Assembly (NCBI GenBank): GCA_001464495.1
Contig: LNDZ01000033.1
Location: 124,001-188,000 of the forward strand
From: Betaproteobacteria bacterium Ga0074130
Lineage (GTDB): Bacteria > Pseudomonadota > Gammaproteobacteria > Burkholderiales > Rhodocyclaceae
Length of the DNA: 64,000 nt
Reading direction: 5' to 3'
Shown here: one piece after another, positions 20,929 to 30,066 of the stretch
Layout of the letters: every line of letters starts with the position of its first letter
How positions within the stretch are numbered: the stretch's first letter is position 1
Notes under the pieces: model-generated
What the model saw: the letters and a program-made list of their open reading frames with translations, nothing else
What the model was told of the DNA's origin: nothing
Database searches by the model: none
Program-made: the position numbers and the translations under genes

Positions 20929-21720
20929 ATGCATATCTTTGCAGTGGCAAATCAGAAGGGTGGGGTCGGCAAGACCACCACCACCGTCAATCTGGCGGCC
21001 GCATTGGCGCAGCAGGGGCAGCGCACGCTGCTGATTGACCTGGATCCGCAGGGCAATGCGACCATGGGCAGTGGTGTGGATAAGCGCGCCTTGGCGCGTT
21101 CTGTCTATCACGTGCTGGTTGGGCTGGCCTCGCTTGCCGATGCCAAGGTAACGTCACCGACCGGGCATTTTGATGTGCTACCGGCCAACCGCGATCTGGC
21201 GGGCGCGGAAGTGGAGATGGTTGATCTCGACAACCGCGAGAACCGTCTCAAGGACGCGCTAGCCAAGCACAAGGACGATTACGACTTCGTGCTCATCGAC
21301 TGCCCACCCTCGCTCTCCATGCTCACGCTGAACGGCTTGTGTGCCGCCCACGGCGTGGTTATCCCAATGCAGTGCGAGTACTACGCGCTGGAAGGTCTGT
21401 CGGATCTGGTCAACACCATCAAGAAGGTGCATGCCAACCTGAATCGCGACCTCAAGGTGATCGGCCTGTTGCGCGTGATGTACGACCCGCGCAGCACATT
21501 GGCGAATCAGGTGTCAGCCCAGCTGGAAGAGCACTTCGGCGACAAGGTTTTCAAGGCGGTTGTGCCGCGCAATGTGCGTCTGGCGGAGGCCCCCAGCCAT
21601 GGTATTCCGGGTGTGCTGTTCGACAAGGCGGCCAAGGGTGCACAGGCGTATCAGGCATTCGCCACCGAGCTGATTGAGCGCGTTAAGACCAAGGAATTTC
21701 AGCCTGCAGATCAGGCCTGA
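20929..21720 (+). CDS. parA: chromosome-partitioning ATPase ParA
   Basis: A 263-residue ParA/Soj family ATPase. It has the deviant Walker A KGGVGKTTTTVNLA (residues 11-24), Walker A' LLIDLDPQGNAT and Walker B VLIDCPPSL. There is no N-terminal helix-turn-helix, so it is the chromosomal (short) type rather than a plasmid ParA. It moves ParB-parS complexes during segregation. parB begins 20 bases downstream, and the two parS sites lie 2.8 kb upstream. Confidence 0.97.
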   Translation: MHIFAVANQKGGVGKTTTTVNLAAALAQQGQRTLLIDLDPQGNATMGSGVDKRALARSVYHVLVGLASLADAKVTSPTGHFDVLPANRDLAGAEVEMVDLDNRENRLKDALAKHKDDYDFVLIDCPPSLSMLTLNGLCAAHGVVIPMQCEYYALEGLSDLVNTIKKVHANLNRDLKVIGLLRVMYDPRSTLANQVSAQLEEHFGDKVFKAVVPRNVRLAEAPSHGIPGVLFDKAAKGAQAYQAFATELIERVKTKEFQPADQA

Positions 21721-21740
21721 GTAAAGGACGAAAGACAGTT

Positions 21741-22595
21741 ATGACTCCACCAAAGATGAAAGGCCTCGGCCGCGGCCTCGATGCACTGCTGGCTGGCAAC
21801 TCCGGTGCCGACGAAAGCAATTCCCGTCAGGAAATGTTGCCCGTTGGGCAGCTGCAGCCAGGCAAGTATCAACCACGTACGCGCATGGACCCAGGCTCCT
21901 TGGAAGAGCTAGCGGCGTCGATCAAAGCGCAGGGACTGATCCAGCCAATCTCAGTACGCCCAGTTAGCAATGGTCGCTTCGAGATCATCGCGGGTGAACG
22001 TCGCTGGCGCGCTTCGCAAATTGCGGGTTTGACCGAAGTGCCGGTGCTGATTCGCGAGATTCCGGACGAAGCCGCACTGGCCATGTCGCTGATTGAAAAC
22101 ATCCAGCGCGAAGACCTCAACCCGTTGGAAGAGGCGGCTGGTATTCAGCGTCTGCTCGACGAGTTCGATATGACGCACCAGCAAGCAGCTGAGGCGCTGG
22201 GCCGTTCGCGTTCGGCAACGTCAAACTTACTGCGCTTGCTGCAATTGGCAAAGCCTGTGCAGGACATGCTGATGGCCGGCGACTTGGAAATGGGCCATGC
22301 CCGCGCACTGCTGGCGCTGCCCAAGGCTGAGCAAGGCTCGATTGCTGCAATGGTGGTCGACAAGGGCTTTTCCGTGCGCGACACCGAGCGCGCTGTATCG
22401 CAGACACTGAATCCTTCCGCTGGCGGCAAGCTTGCCAAGAAGGCAGACCGCGATCTGGAGCGTCTTGAGGAAGAGTTGTCGGATGGTTTGGGCGCAACGG
22501 TCAAGATTAGCGCTAACCGCAAGGGTGCGGGTTCACTGACCATCCGTTTCGGCAGCCTTGATCAGTTGGACGGTCTTTTGCAACGTCTTAAATAA
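21741..22595 (+). CDS. parB: chromosome-partitioning protein ParB
   Basis: A 284-residue ParB/Spo0J protein. The N-terminal KGLGRGLDALLAG motif (ParA contact) comes first. The ParB/sulfiredoxin CTP-binding fold follows, with LIQPISVRP, IIAGERRWRAS (about residues 74-84) and ENIQREDLNPLEEA. The helix-turn-helix is MTHQQAAEALGRSRSATSNL, and a C-terminal dimerisation region ends the protein. It should bind the parS sites at 18141-18181. Confidence 0.97.
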   Translation: MTPPKMKGLGRGLDALLAGNSGADESNSRQEMLPVGQLQPGKYQPRTRMDPGSLEELAASIKAQGLIQPISVRPVSNGRFEIIAGERRWRASQIAGLTEVPVLIREIPDEAALAMSLIENIQREDLNPLEEAAGIQRLLDEFDMTHQQAAEALGRSRSATSNLLRLLQLAKPVQDMLMAGDLEMGHARALLALPKAEQGSIAAMVVDKGFSVRDTERAVSQTLNPSAGGKLAKKADRDLERLEEELSDGLGATVKISANRKGAGSLTIRFGSLDQLDGLLQRLK

Positions 22596-22610
22596 GCGCA
22601 ACCAAGGGCC

Positions 22611-22646
22611 CGCTGATGGTGTTGTTTCTCTGCCTCACCATCAGCG
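22611..22646 (+). other. hairpin downstream of parB
   Basis: Perfect 11-base inverted repeat CGCTGATGGTG / CACCATCAGCG with a 14-base loop, 15 bases after the parB stop. No T tract follows, so it is not a classical terminator. The remainder of the 190-base parB-CBS gap shows no gene. Confidence 0.6.
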
Positions 22647-22785
22647 TAAGTTTCGTTCTGTACTTGCTCTGCTCATGCCAGTGCGTAGAATGAAATTACA
22701 GGCTGACCTGGAGAGATGGGGAGTCAGTTAGGAGCGATGTACGTCCGGGTCCGGTCTGCTAATAAAACTTAGCGGAGAGCTGATC

Positions 22786-23379
22786 ATGGAACGTCCAAGT
22801 TACAAGCCACTTGCCCAAGCTGCTATTGCCTCTGCCGGCTGTTTTGTGTTCGATGCACACAACCCTACGCCGGTCCGCGCCGACTCCTCAGCGCTGGAAG
22901 TAATGACGGATCTCGCGAAGATTCCCGCCGCCACCATTTCACCCGATGACAGCCTGCCCGAGGCCAACCAGTCCATGCTTTTGCGTGGTGTGCGTTTGCT
23001 CTTGGTGTCTGGCAGTGATGGCCGTATTCGCGGTGTTATCAGCACTAACGACTTGCTCGGCGAGCGCCCTGTTTTGGTTGCGCAGAACCGTGGCATCAAG
23101 CGCAATGAGTTGCGCGTTAGCGATGTGATGACTGCAGTCGACAACATGGAAGTTCTGCGCCTCAGCGATGTGGCCAGATCCGAAGTCGGCCACATTGTCG
23201 CCACCCTCAAGGCAGCGACGCGTGTGCATGCCTTGGTTGTCGAAGACCGTGATGGCCAGCAGGTGCTGCGTGGCATTTTCTCAGCTACACAGATCGCGCG
23301 CCAGCTAGGTATCAGTGTTGTGACGCACGAAGCGGCGCGTACCTTTGCTGAAATCGAGGCGGCGATCTCCGGGGTTTGA
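22786..23379 (+). CDS. CBS-domain protein
   Basis: A 197-residue cytoplasmic protein with a tandem CBS pair (about residues 40-110 and 115-185). LLLVSGSDGRIRGVISTNDLL and HALVVEDRDGQQVLRGIFSATQIARQL are the typical third-strand/helix segments. CBS pairs commonly bind adenosine nucleotides; ligand and partner are unknown here. No catalytic domain is attached. It is separated from parB by 190 bases and is convergent with aas, whose stop codon lies directly adjacent. Confidence 0.8.
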   Translation: MERPSYKPLAQAAIASAGCFVFDAHNPTPVRADSSALEVMTDLAKIPAATISPDDSLPEANQSMLLRGVRLLLVSGSDGRIRGVISTNDLLGERPVLVAQNRGIKRNELRVSDVMTAVDNMEVLRLSDVARSEVGHIVATLKAATRVHALVVEDRDGQQVLRGIFSATQIARQLGISVVTHEAARTFAEIEAAISGV

Positions 23380-25530
23380 TCAGGCGGTCTCTGCCATTTG
23401 CTTCAGGGTGACGTAATCTGTCTTGCCAGTCCCAAGCAGTGGCAGGGTTTCGATAAGCACAATTTTGCGCGGCACGGCCAGCTCGGGTAAACCGAGCGTT
23501 CGTGCCGTGCTTTGCAATTGTTCGCGGCCCAATTGCGGATCCGTGGTGAACAACACCAAGGCTTCGCCGCGCGCTGGGTCGGGCTGGGTGCTGGCCGCAT
23601 GCGCTTTGTCCGGACTCGCGGCGCCTGCAATTTTTTCCACAACCTCAAGCGAGACCATTTCGCCGGCTATCTTGGCAAAGCGCTTGACGCGCCCCAGGAT
23701 GCGGACAAAGCCATCGCTATCGATATCGACAACATCGCCGGTGTCATACCAACCATCACCTGCATCCGACTTCGGTGCTTCCAGCACCCCGGGCTTGTCG
23801 TAGCGGTAATAGCCGCTCATGACGTTCGGTCCCTTCACATGCAGGATGCCGCCCTTGTCGATGCCGGGCACGGCGACCAGCTTGTGTTCAATGCCTGGCA
23901 GTAACTGCCCCACTGTCCCAGTGCGATAGGCCATAGGGGAATTCACTGCGATGACTGGAGCGGTTTCCGTGGCGCCGTAACCTTCGAAAATTCGAATGCC
24001 GAATTTATCAAACCATTGCTCACGGACTTGCGCCGAGAGCTTTTCAGCGCCGGCGACGACATAGCGGAGGCGGAAAAAATCGTAGGGATGCGCAAACTTT
24101 CCGTAATGGCCGAGGAAGGTACTGGTGCCGAAAAGAATCGAGCAGCCACGGTCATATGCCAGCTCCGGGATCACGCGGTAATGCAGCGGTGATGGATAGA
24201 GGAACACGCGCGTGCCGGTCATCAAGGGCAGCAGTGCGCCACCCGTCAACCCGAAGGAATGGAAGATCGGCAGGGCGTTCAATACCTTGTCACTCGTATT
24301 GAAGTCGACGATGGAGCGCACCTGCGAGATGTTAGACAGCAGCGCACGATGAGCCAGCACCACCCCCTTAGGCTTACCCTCCGAGCCTGAGGTGAATAGC
24401 ACCACCGCAGTATCTTCCGGTTGTGCGCCGTGGTTGCCTGCAGCGCGCGGCAGCCAGCGCGCATAAGTGATCCACCAAAGCTTGTCGCCCAGCGTGATCT
24501 GTTCGCGCAAGTCTTCAAGATAGATGATGCGAAGATTCTGTAGCGCCAACACTTTGTCCGTGAGCTTGCCTTGTTCGAGGAAGGTGCGCGACGTGATGAC
24601 AGTTTTGATCTCGGCGGCGACACAGGCGTTATGCATCCCCTCGGTGCCGGCGGTGTAGTTGAGCATGGCCGGCACACGGCGGAATGTACCGAGGCCGATC
24701 AGTAGCCCCAGCGTCGGTGCGAGGTTGGGCAGCAGGATGCCGAGACGTTCGCCCTCTGCACCCAAGCGGCTGGCGACGCGCCCGAGCAACAGCGTCATCT
24801 TGATGATGTCGCCATAGCTGTATTCAACCTGCTTAGCATCCTCAACCATACGGCGCTTGCGGCCGAAGTTACGACTGGCTTCGAGCAGGGCGGTGAACAA
24901 GGTCTGCTGCGGGCGCGTGGCGAACAGCATTTCCTGCATGATGCGACGCAATGCCTCACCGGCTTTATAGCGGCGCTCCTTGGCGCGGTCAGCCACCGGC
25001 ATGTCAATCTTGGTCGCGGGTTGGATCACGATGTGCATCTTCGGAAACCAGCCGCGCGGCGCTTCGCCCGACATACGTGAGAAGCGCGTACGTGCAGGAC
25101 CATCAAGCCGCGTCGGCACGATAGTGGCGCCGGTTTTGGCGGCGACGAAAGCCGGGCCCTCATATACCTTCATCAAACTCCCGGTGGTGGTAATCCGTCC
25201 CTCGGGGAAGATCACCACTGGCCGCCCTGACTCGACCAACTTAATGATCTTCTTGATGGCCATCGGGCTGCTCGGATCGACGGTTAGATAGTCGACCATG
25301 CTTAAGATCAGGCGGAACAACGGGACTTTGGCAATTTGGGTATTAACGACAAAAACCGGATTCGCCGGTAAATACAAACCAAGCAATAGGCCATCAAGAA
25401 ACGACTCATGATTCGCCACGATCAGCAGCCGCTCTGCCGTAAATGAGGTGTTGTGTGGATTGCGTAATTTGACGCGATAGAGCAGGCCCGTCAGCACGCG
25501 CAGAAAGGGGCGAAGCACAGTTTTCAGCAT
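23380..25530 (-). CDS. aas: bifunctional lysophospholipid acyltransferase / acyl-ACP synthetase (Aas-like)
   Basis: A 716-residue fusion matching E. coli Aas (719). The N-terminal PlsC-type acyltransferase has NHESFLDGLLLG (HX4D box) and FPEGRITTTGSLMKVYEG. The C-terminal AMP-binding ligase has VVLFTSGSEGKPKGVVLAHRAL, EGYGATETAPVI and YDTGDVVDIDSDGFV. It re-acylates lysophosphatidylethanolamine at the inner membrane. The start is ATG 25530, one base after the lplT stop; the longer upstream frame overlaps lplT. The lplT-aas pairing supports lysophospholipid recycling. Confidence 0.93.
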   Translation of the reverse strand: MLKTVLRPFLRVLTGLLYRVKLRNPHNTSFTAERLLIVANHESFLDGLLLGLYLPANPVFVVNTQIAKVPLFRLILSMVDYLTVDPSSPMAIKKIIKLVESGRPVVIFPEGRITTTGSLMKVYEGPAFVAAKTGATIVPTRLDGPARTRFSRMSGEAPRGWFPKMHIVIQPATKIDMPVADRAKERRYKAGEALRRIMQEMLFATRPQQTLFTALLEASRNFGRKRRMVEDAKQVEYSYGDIIKMTLLLGRVASRLGAEGERLGILLPNLAPTLGLLIGLGTFRRVPAMLNYTAGTEGMHNACVAAEIKTVITSRTFLEQGKLTDKVLALQNLRIIYLEDLREQITLGDKLWWITYARWLPRAAGNHGAQPEDTAVVLFTSGSEGKPKGVVLAHRALLSNISQVRSIVDFNTSDKVLNALPIFHSFGLTGGALLPLMTGTRVFLYPSPLHYRVIPELAYDRGCSILFGTSTFLGHYGKFAHPYDFFRLRYVVAGAEKLSAQVREQWFDKFGIRIFEGYGATETAPVIAVNSPMAYRTGTVGQLLPGIEHKLVAVPGIDKGGILHVKGPNVMSGYYRYDKPGVLEAPKSDAGDGWYDTGDVVDIDSDGFVRILGRVKRFAKIAGEMVSLEVVEKIAGAASPDKAHAASTQPDPARGEALVLFTTDPQLGREQLQSTARTLGLPELAVPRKIVLIETLPLLGTGKTDYVTLKQMAETA

Positions 25531-25531
25531 C

Positions 25532-26845
25532 TTATTTAGCTCCCTTGATCCAGCTAAAGAAACGGTTGATGAACTCGGGCCGAAATGTGTAGATGTAGGC
25601 AGCGACAAAGGCATTCAGAATGGCGGTGATCAAGAACAGTTGGGGCACGCTACAGCCCGCACCCAGAAGGACAATCGCAAGTGCCGCAGCGGCCACCATG
25701 AATAGGGCATTGAGGATGTTGTTGCCGGCGATGATGCGCGAACGGTGTGAGGCTTCGGAGCGCGTTTGCATCAGTGCATACAGCGGCACGCAGTAGAAGC
25801 CACCGAAGGTGCCGATCAGGACCAGATCAATCAGGACACGCAGGCTTCCGGCTTGCGCTAGGAATTGCGATGCCGACATGCCACTGATGCTGCTCGCGAC
25901 GGGTGCTGCGAAATACAGGTCGATGGCAAATACGGTTAGGCCGATGGAGCCAAGCGGGACGATGCCTGGTTCGATCTGTTTGCCGGAGAGTTTTTCACAC
26001 AGCAATGAGCCGAGGCCGATGCCCACCGAGAAAATGGCCAGCAACAGGGTGACTACACTTTCATTGCCACCGAGGTTGTCTTTGGCAAAGGCTGGGAATT
26101 GCGATAAGAACAACGCACCGTAGAACCAGAACCAAGAGATCCCGAGGATGGAAAGGAAGACGCTACGGTTTTGCTTGGCGAACTTGAGGTTGCGCCAAGT
26201 TTCGCTCAGCGGATTCCAGCTGACGGTCAGCGCCGGTGCCGCTGCCGCGGCGGTCGGGATGCTGCGGCTGGCCAGGTAGCCGAATACCGCAATCAAGAAA
26301 CAGGTAGCAGACGCATAGTGACGACCCGCTTCGCCAAGCCCCACCAGCGTGCCACCGAGAATCGTGCCGAAGAGAATGGCGAGAAAGGTACCGGACTCGA
26401 TCAGTGCGTTGCCGCCAATCAGTTCTTCGTCACGCAGATGCTGCGGCAGGATGGAGTACTTGAGGGGCCCGAACAGCGTTGAGTGCATGCCCATGAGGAA
26501 AAGTGAGGTTAGCAGCAGCGGCAGGTTGGGGAGCCAGAAACCCACGGCGGCGATCACCATGATGCCGATCTCAAGCAGCTTAATCAGGCGGATCAAAAAA
26601 GACTTCTCGTATTTATCCGCCAGCTGCCCTGCCGTCGCCGAGAACAGGAAGAAGGGCAGGATGAAGAGGCCGGCACAGACATTGACCATGAGCTTGGGAT
26701 CGAGGCTGCTCATGCGTGCGCCCTGAAAAGTGATCAGGATTACCATCGCGTTCTTTAAAACATTGTCATTGAACGCACCAAGAAACTGGGTAATAAAGAG
26801 TGGCAAGAAGCGTTGTTCATTCAGCAGCTTGAACTGTCCGGACAT
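25532..26845 (-). CDS. lplT: lysophospholipid transporter LplT (MFS)
   Basis: A 437-residue MFS permease with about 12 hydrophobic segments. The family opening FITQFLGAFNDNVLKNAMVI and MHSTLFGPLKYSILPQHL-DEELIGGNALIE are typical of LplT, which flips lysophospholipids inward for Aas. ATG at 26845 was chosen for AAGGA 7-8 bases upstream; the 28-residue extension to 26929 lacks conservation and would overlap arsR. It is directly coupled to aas and lies 58 bases after arsR on the same strand. Confidence 0.92.
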   Translation of the reverse strand: MSGQFKLLNEQRFLPLFITQFLGAFNDNVLKNAMVILITFQGARMSSLDPKLMVNVCAGLFILPFFLFSATAGQLADKYEKSFLIRLIKLLEIGIMVIAAVGFWLPNLPLLLTSLFLMGMHSTLFGPLKYSILPQHLRDEELIGGNALIESGTFLAILFGTILGGTLVGLGEAGRHYASATCFLIAVFGYLASRSIPTAAAAAPALTVSWNPLSETWRNLKFAKQNRSVFLSILGISWFWFYGALFLSQFPAFAKDNLGGNESVVTLLLAIFSVGIGLGSLLCEKLSGKQIEPGIVPLGSIGLTVFAIDLYFAAPVASSISGMSASQFLAQAGSLRVLIDLVLIGTFGGFYCVPLYALMQTRSEASHRSRIIAGNNILNALFMVAAAALAIVLLGAGCSVPQLFLITAILNAFVAAYIYTFRPEFINRFFSWIKGAK

Positions 26846-26903
26846 GGTTGATCCTTGTAGGGGTGGATTACCAGGGGTGCTGCAAGATTGTTTCGGGAGA
26901 TAC

Positions 26904-27215
26904 TTAAACTTCGTCGTCGATGTAGCCAAGTACCCGGCTTAATGTCTCTGTCAGGTTCGCCTTGTCGATCCAGTAAAAGACCTCCTTGCCTTCCTTTTGC
27001 GATGCCAGCACCCCAGCCTCACGGAGGATCTTGAGGTGGTGGGAAACGGTTGGGCGGGATAGGGTCGAGGCTTCGGCCAGCTGAGTAACATTTAGGCGTT
27101 CGCCCCGCTCAAAGCTGAGCAGAATGCGCTGCCGTTGCTCGTCGCCTAGCGCGGCGAAGGTCTTGGAAACGGCTTTCCAGACTGGAGGGATCTCTTTGGC
27201 ATAAAGTGTCTTCAT
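26904..27215 (-). CDS. ArsR-family transcriptional regulator, probably of the lplT-aas operon
   Basis: A 103-residue winged-helix regulator: KTFAALGDEQRQRILLSFE, then LAEASTLSRPTVSHHLKIL-REAGVLASQKEGKEVFYW, the ArsR recognition helix and wing. It has no cysteines, so the thiol metal site of ArsR/SmtB sensors is absent and the signal is unknown. The ATG at 27215 is chosen because a consensus promoter ends seven bases before it; no ribosome-binding sequence is visible, suggesting a leaderless message. Longer frames up to 27290 would run through that promoter. It is first gene of the lplT-aas operon. Confidence 0.85.
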   Translation of the reverse strand: MKTLYAKEIPPVWKAVSKTFAALGDEQRQRILLSFERGERLNVTQLAEASTLSRPTVSHHLKILREAGVLASQKEGKEVFYWIDKANLTETLSRVLGYIDDEV

Positions 27216-27251
27216 GTCGATAAATATAAACATATCGACGCGTGTCGTCAA
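27216..27251 (-). promoter_or_regulatory. arsR-lplT-aas promoter overlapped by a palindromic operator
   Basis: On the minus strand TTGACG (27246-27251) and TATATT (27223-27228) are 17 bases apart, a near-consensus sigma-70 promoter. An inverted repeat GTCGATA / TATCGAC (27216-27222 and 27233-27239) spans the -10 element and abuts the arsR ATG. Autorepression by ArsR is the simplest reading. Confidence 0.85.
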
Positions 27252-27342
27252 GCGGGCCTCACTCGCCTTGGCGAAGAATATTTTTCGCATAGATATAATC
27301 TGGATATGCGGTTGAATGCAGGACGAAAGTTCCGCACCTGAA

Positions 27343-27371
27343 TTGACTTCTGTCAGTGTTTCGATTACATT
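27343..27371 (+). promoter_or_regulatory. probable promoter of the atp operon
   Basis: TTGACT (27343-27348), a 17-base spacer and TACATT (27366-27371), 80 bases before the atpI start. It is the best promoter-like match in the arsR-atpI gap; the leader of about 75 bases shows no obvious structure. Confidence 0.65.
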
Positions 27372-27451
27372 CTCGCGGCTTTGTCTGCCCCCGTTTGGAG
27401 CTTGCGAAGCGGGACTAACGTCCTCGACCGGACCGGAGTGCAGGGGAAGAA

Positions 27452-27787
27452 ATGCTGAAAGTCATACTCCTGCAGGCTGCCCTGATCGGCTTAGCTGTGG
27501 TGCTTGCCGGATTGCTGGTGGGTAGCTACGGAGCCTTCTCGGCGTTGATTGGCGGGTTGGCCTATCTGGTTCCGAATCTGTTGTTCGTGCTGCGCCTAAG
27601 GCGCGCTGACGCAGAGGGGCGGACCAATGTTGCACTGTTTTTTGTAGGCGAGCTGATCAAGGTCGTCTGCACAGTAGGTATTTTGTTTGTGGCGATTCGT
27701 TTCTACCCGGTGCATTGGTTGTGCCTGATGGGCGGCATCCTTGCCGCAGTAAAAGCGAATCTTTTTGCATTCTTGCTGAAAATTTGA
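27452..27787 (+). CDS. atpI: ATP synthase subunit I
   Basis: A 111-residue hydrophobic protein with four predicted membrane segments (for example LLQAALIGLAVVLAGLLVG and ALIGGLAYLVPNLLFVL), placed before atpB as in other atp operons. AtpI assists c-ring assembly and Mg2+ handling and is not part of the final enzyme. Sequence conservation is low, so the call rests on size, topology and position. Confidence 0.85.
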   Translation: MLKVILLQAALIGLAVVLAGLLVGSYGAFSALIGGLAYLVPNLLFVLRLRRADAEGRTNVALFFVGELIKVVCTVGILFVAIRFYPVHWLCLMGGILAAVKANLFAFLLKI

Positions 27788-27789
27788 CC

Positions 27790-28680
27790 ATGTCGACTGA
27801 ACACGCAGCTGAACACGCAGTGGCACATGCCCCAAATGCGGGCGAATACGTTGCCCACCATTTGACCTACCTGAATACCACCGGCCATAAGCAGACCGCG
27901 CTGGTTGACTGGTCGGTGCTCAATATTGATACCCTTTTCTTCTCGATCGCCATGGGCGTGGTTGGTGTTGGTCTGCTGTGGTTGGCAGCCCGCAAGGCAA
28001 CGTCTGGTGTGCCAGGCCGCTTCCAAGGTTTTGTTGAGCTGCTTGTCGAAATGGTGTCAGACCAAGCTAAGGGCATCATCCACTCCGAAACCTCGCGCAA
28101 GTTTGTCTCTCCGCTGGCGCTGACGGTATTTATCTGGGTGTTCTTCATGAACGCCATGGACTTCCTGCCAGTCGATCTGCTGCCACGCATCTGGGAAGGC
28201 ATCTACGGCAGCATGGGCGGCGATCCGCATCATGCCTACCTGCGTGTTGTACCGACGGCCGACATCAACGCTACCTTCGGCATGTCCTTCACTGTCCTGT
28301 TGATCTGTCTGTACTACAACATGAAGATCAAGGGCGTTGGTGGCTGGATTCACGAGTTGTTCACCGCGCCGTTTGGCTCCCATCCAGTACTGTGGCCGGT
28401 CAACTTCTGTATGCAGCTGATTGAGTTCGCAGCAAAGACCATTTCTCACGGCATGCGGTTGTTCGGCAACATGTTCGCCGGCGAACTGATCTTTATGTTG
28501 ATCGCCTTGATGGGCGCAGCTTGGACCGGCTTCAATGCCCCAAGCATTCTTTTGTTCTTCGGTCATTTCGTGGCAGGCCTTGCTTGGACGCTGTTCCACA
28601 TTCTGGTCGTTGCGTTGCAAGCCTTTATTTTCATGATGCTGACCTTGGTGTATGTCGGTCAGGCTCACGAAGGCCACTAA
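27790..28680 (+). CDS. atpB: F1Fo ATP synthase subunit a
   Basis: A 296-residue membrane subunit forming the proton half-channels against the c ring. The essential arginine lies in GMRLFGNMFAGELIF (around residues 221-235), and KGVGGWIHELFTAPFG and a C-terminal histidine-rich end are conserved. ATG at 27790 is two bases after the atpI stop. A histidine-containing N-terminal stretch (EHAAEHAVAHAP) precedes the first membrane segment. Confidence 0.97.
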   Translation: MSTEHAAEHAVAHAPNAGEYVAHHLTYLNTTGHKQTALVDWSVLNIDTLFFSIAMGVVGVGLLWLAARKATSGVPGRFQGFVELLVEMVSDQAKGIIHSETSRKFVSPLALTVFIWVFFMNAMDFLPVDLLPRIWEGIYGSMGGDPHHAYLRVVPTADINATFGMSFTVLLICLYYNMKIKGVGGWIHELFTAPFGSHPVLWPVNFCMQLIEFAAKTISHGMRLFGNMFAGELIFMLIALMGAAWTGFNAPSILLFFGHFVAGLAWTLFHILVVALQAFIFMMLTLVYVGQAHEGH

Positions 28681-28991
<311 letters not shown>

Positions 28992-28992
28992 T

Positions 28993-29034
28993 CCTTTCTT
29001 GAGTTGTACTCAATTCATTAATTTTCAAGAAAGG
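28993..29034 (+). promoter_or_regulatory. atpE-atpF hairpin covering the atpF ribosome-binding site
   Basis: Perfect 10-base inverted repeat CCTTTCTTGA (28993-29002) / TCAAGAAAGG (29025-29034), beginning one base after the atpE stop. The right arm contains the AAGG that serves the atpF GTG start at 29043. An alternative small hairpin, TTGAGT / ACTCAA (28999-29013), competes for the left arm. It could lower atpF translation relative to atpE. Confidence 0.7.
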
Positions 29035-29042
29035 TATCTGCC

Positions 29043-29513
29043 GTGAATCTGAACGCTACTCTCATAGCGCAGGCAGTCGTGTTTCTGGTGTTCGTGGTCT
29101 TCACGATGAAGTTCGTGTGGCCGCCCATCACCGTTGCACTCGACGAGCGCGCGAAGAAAATTGCTGACGGGCTTGCTGCGGCGGACAAGGCTAAGACTGA
29201 TCTGGCCAACGCAGAAAAGAGGGCTGTGGAAGAGCTGAAGAGTGCTCGTGAATCCGCTACCGAACTGCGCTCTGGTGCTGAAAAGCAAGCCAACCAGCTG
29301 ATCGAAGACGCACGCGCCGAGGCTGCCCGCATCGTCGCTGCTGCTCGCGAAGCTGCTGAAGCTGAAGCTGCTGTGGCTGCCCAGCGTGCCCGTGAAGCCC
29401 TGCGCGAGCAGGTTGCTACGCTGGCTGTTGCTGGTGCTGAAAAGATTCTCCGCAAGGAAATCAACGCCCAAGCTCATGCTGATCTGTTGGCACAACTGAA
29501 GTCGGAGCTGTAA
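29043..29513 (+). CDS. atpF: F1Fo ATP synthase subunit b
   Basis: A 156-residue peripheral-stalk subunit. One N-terminal membrane helix ([20 protein letters not shown]) is followed by a long charged, alanine-rich coiled coil. The length equals E. coli b. The start is GTG at 29043 with AAGG 8 bases upstream; that site is inside the hairpin described at 28993-29034. Confidence 0.97.
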   Translation: MNLNATLIAQAVVFLVFVVFTMKFVWPPITVALDERAKKIADGLAAADKAKTDLANAEKRAVEELKSARESATELRSGAEKQANQLIEDARAEAARIVAAAREAAEAEAAVAAQRAREALREQVATLAVAGAEKILRKEINAQAHADLLAQLKSEL

Positions 29514-29519
29514 TCCGCC

Positions 29520-30056
29520 ATGGCCGAGAACGTTACCCTCGCACGCCCTTACGCCGAAGCTGCATTCCAGCTGGCCAAGGGCGCCGCTGCCCTGCCGGCA
29601 TGGTCGCAGGCGCTTGGTCGTCTGGCCGCTGTTAGCGCGTCTGCAGAAATGCAGACTTGCATCAGCGATCCACGCCTGGCCCCGGAGCAGCTGGCCGGCC
29701 TCTTCGTCGGCGTCGCCGGTGACAGCTTGGCCGCTGAGCAGCAAAACTTTGTCCGTGTGCTGGTCGACAACGACCGTCTGCAAGTCCTGCCTGAAATCGC
29801 CGAGCTGTTCGAGGGGTTGAAAAACGCCCACGAAGGCGTGCGTGAAGCGAATGTTGAGTCCGCTTTCCCGCTCGACGCAGCTGCCGTGCAAGCGATCGTG
29901 GCTGATCTCGAAAAGAAGTTCAGCTGCAAGATCCAGGCGACTGTCACTGTCGTTCCCGAACTCATCGGCGGCGTTCGTATCGCCATCGGTGATGAAGTCA
30001 TTGACGCCTCCGTGCGCGGCAAGCTTGCTGCCATGGCAACCGCGCTAAAGAACTAG
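29520..30056 (+). CDS. atpH: F1Fo ATP synthase subunit delta
   Basis: A 178-residue OSCP/delta subunit linking the peripheral stalk to F1. The N-terminal [14 protein letters not shown] helix bundle and the C-terminal [22 protein letters not shown] motif are diagnostic. It begins six bases after atpF and ends 10 bases before atpA. Confidence 0.97.
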   Translation: MAENVTLARPYAEAAFQLAKGAAALPAWSQALGRLAAVSASAEMQTCISDPRLAPEQLAGLFVGVAGDSLAAEQQNFVRVLVDNDRLQVLPEIAELFEGLKNAHEGVREANVESAFPLDAAAVQAIVADLEKKFSCKIQATVTVVPELIGGVRIAIGDEVIDASVRGKLAAMATALKN

Positions 30057-30066
30057 GAGTTATTCC

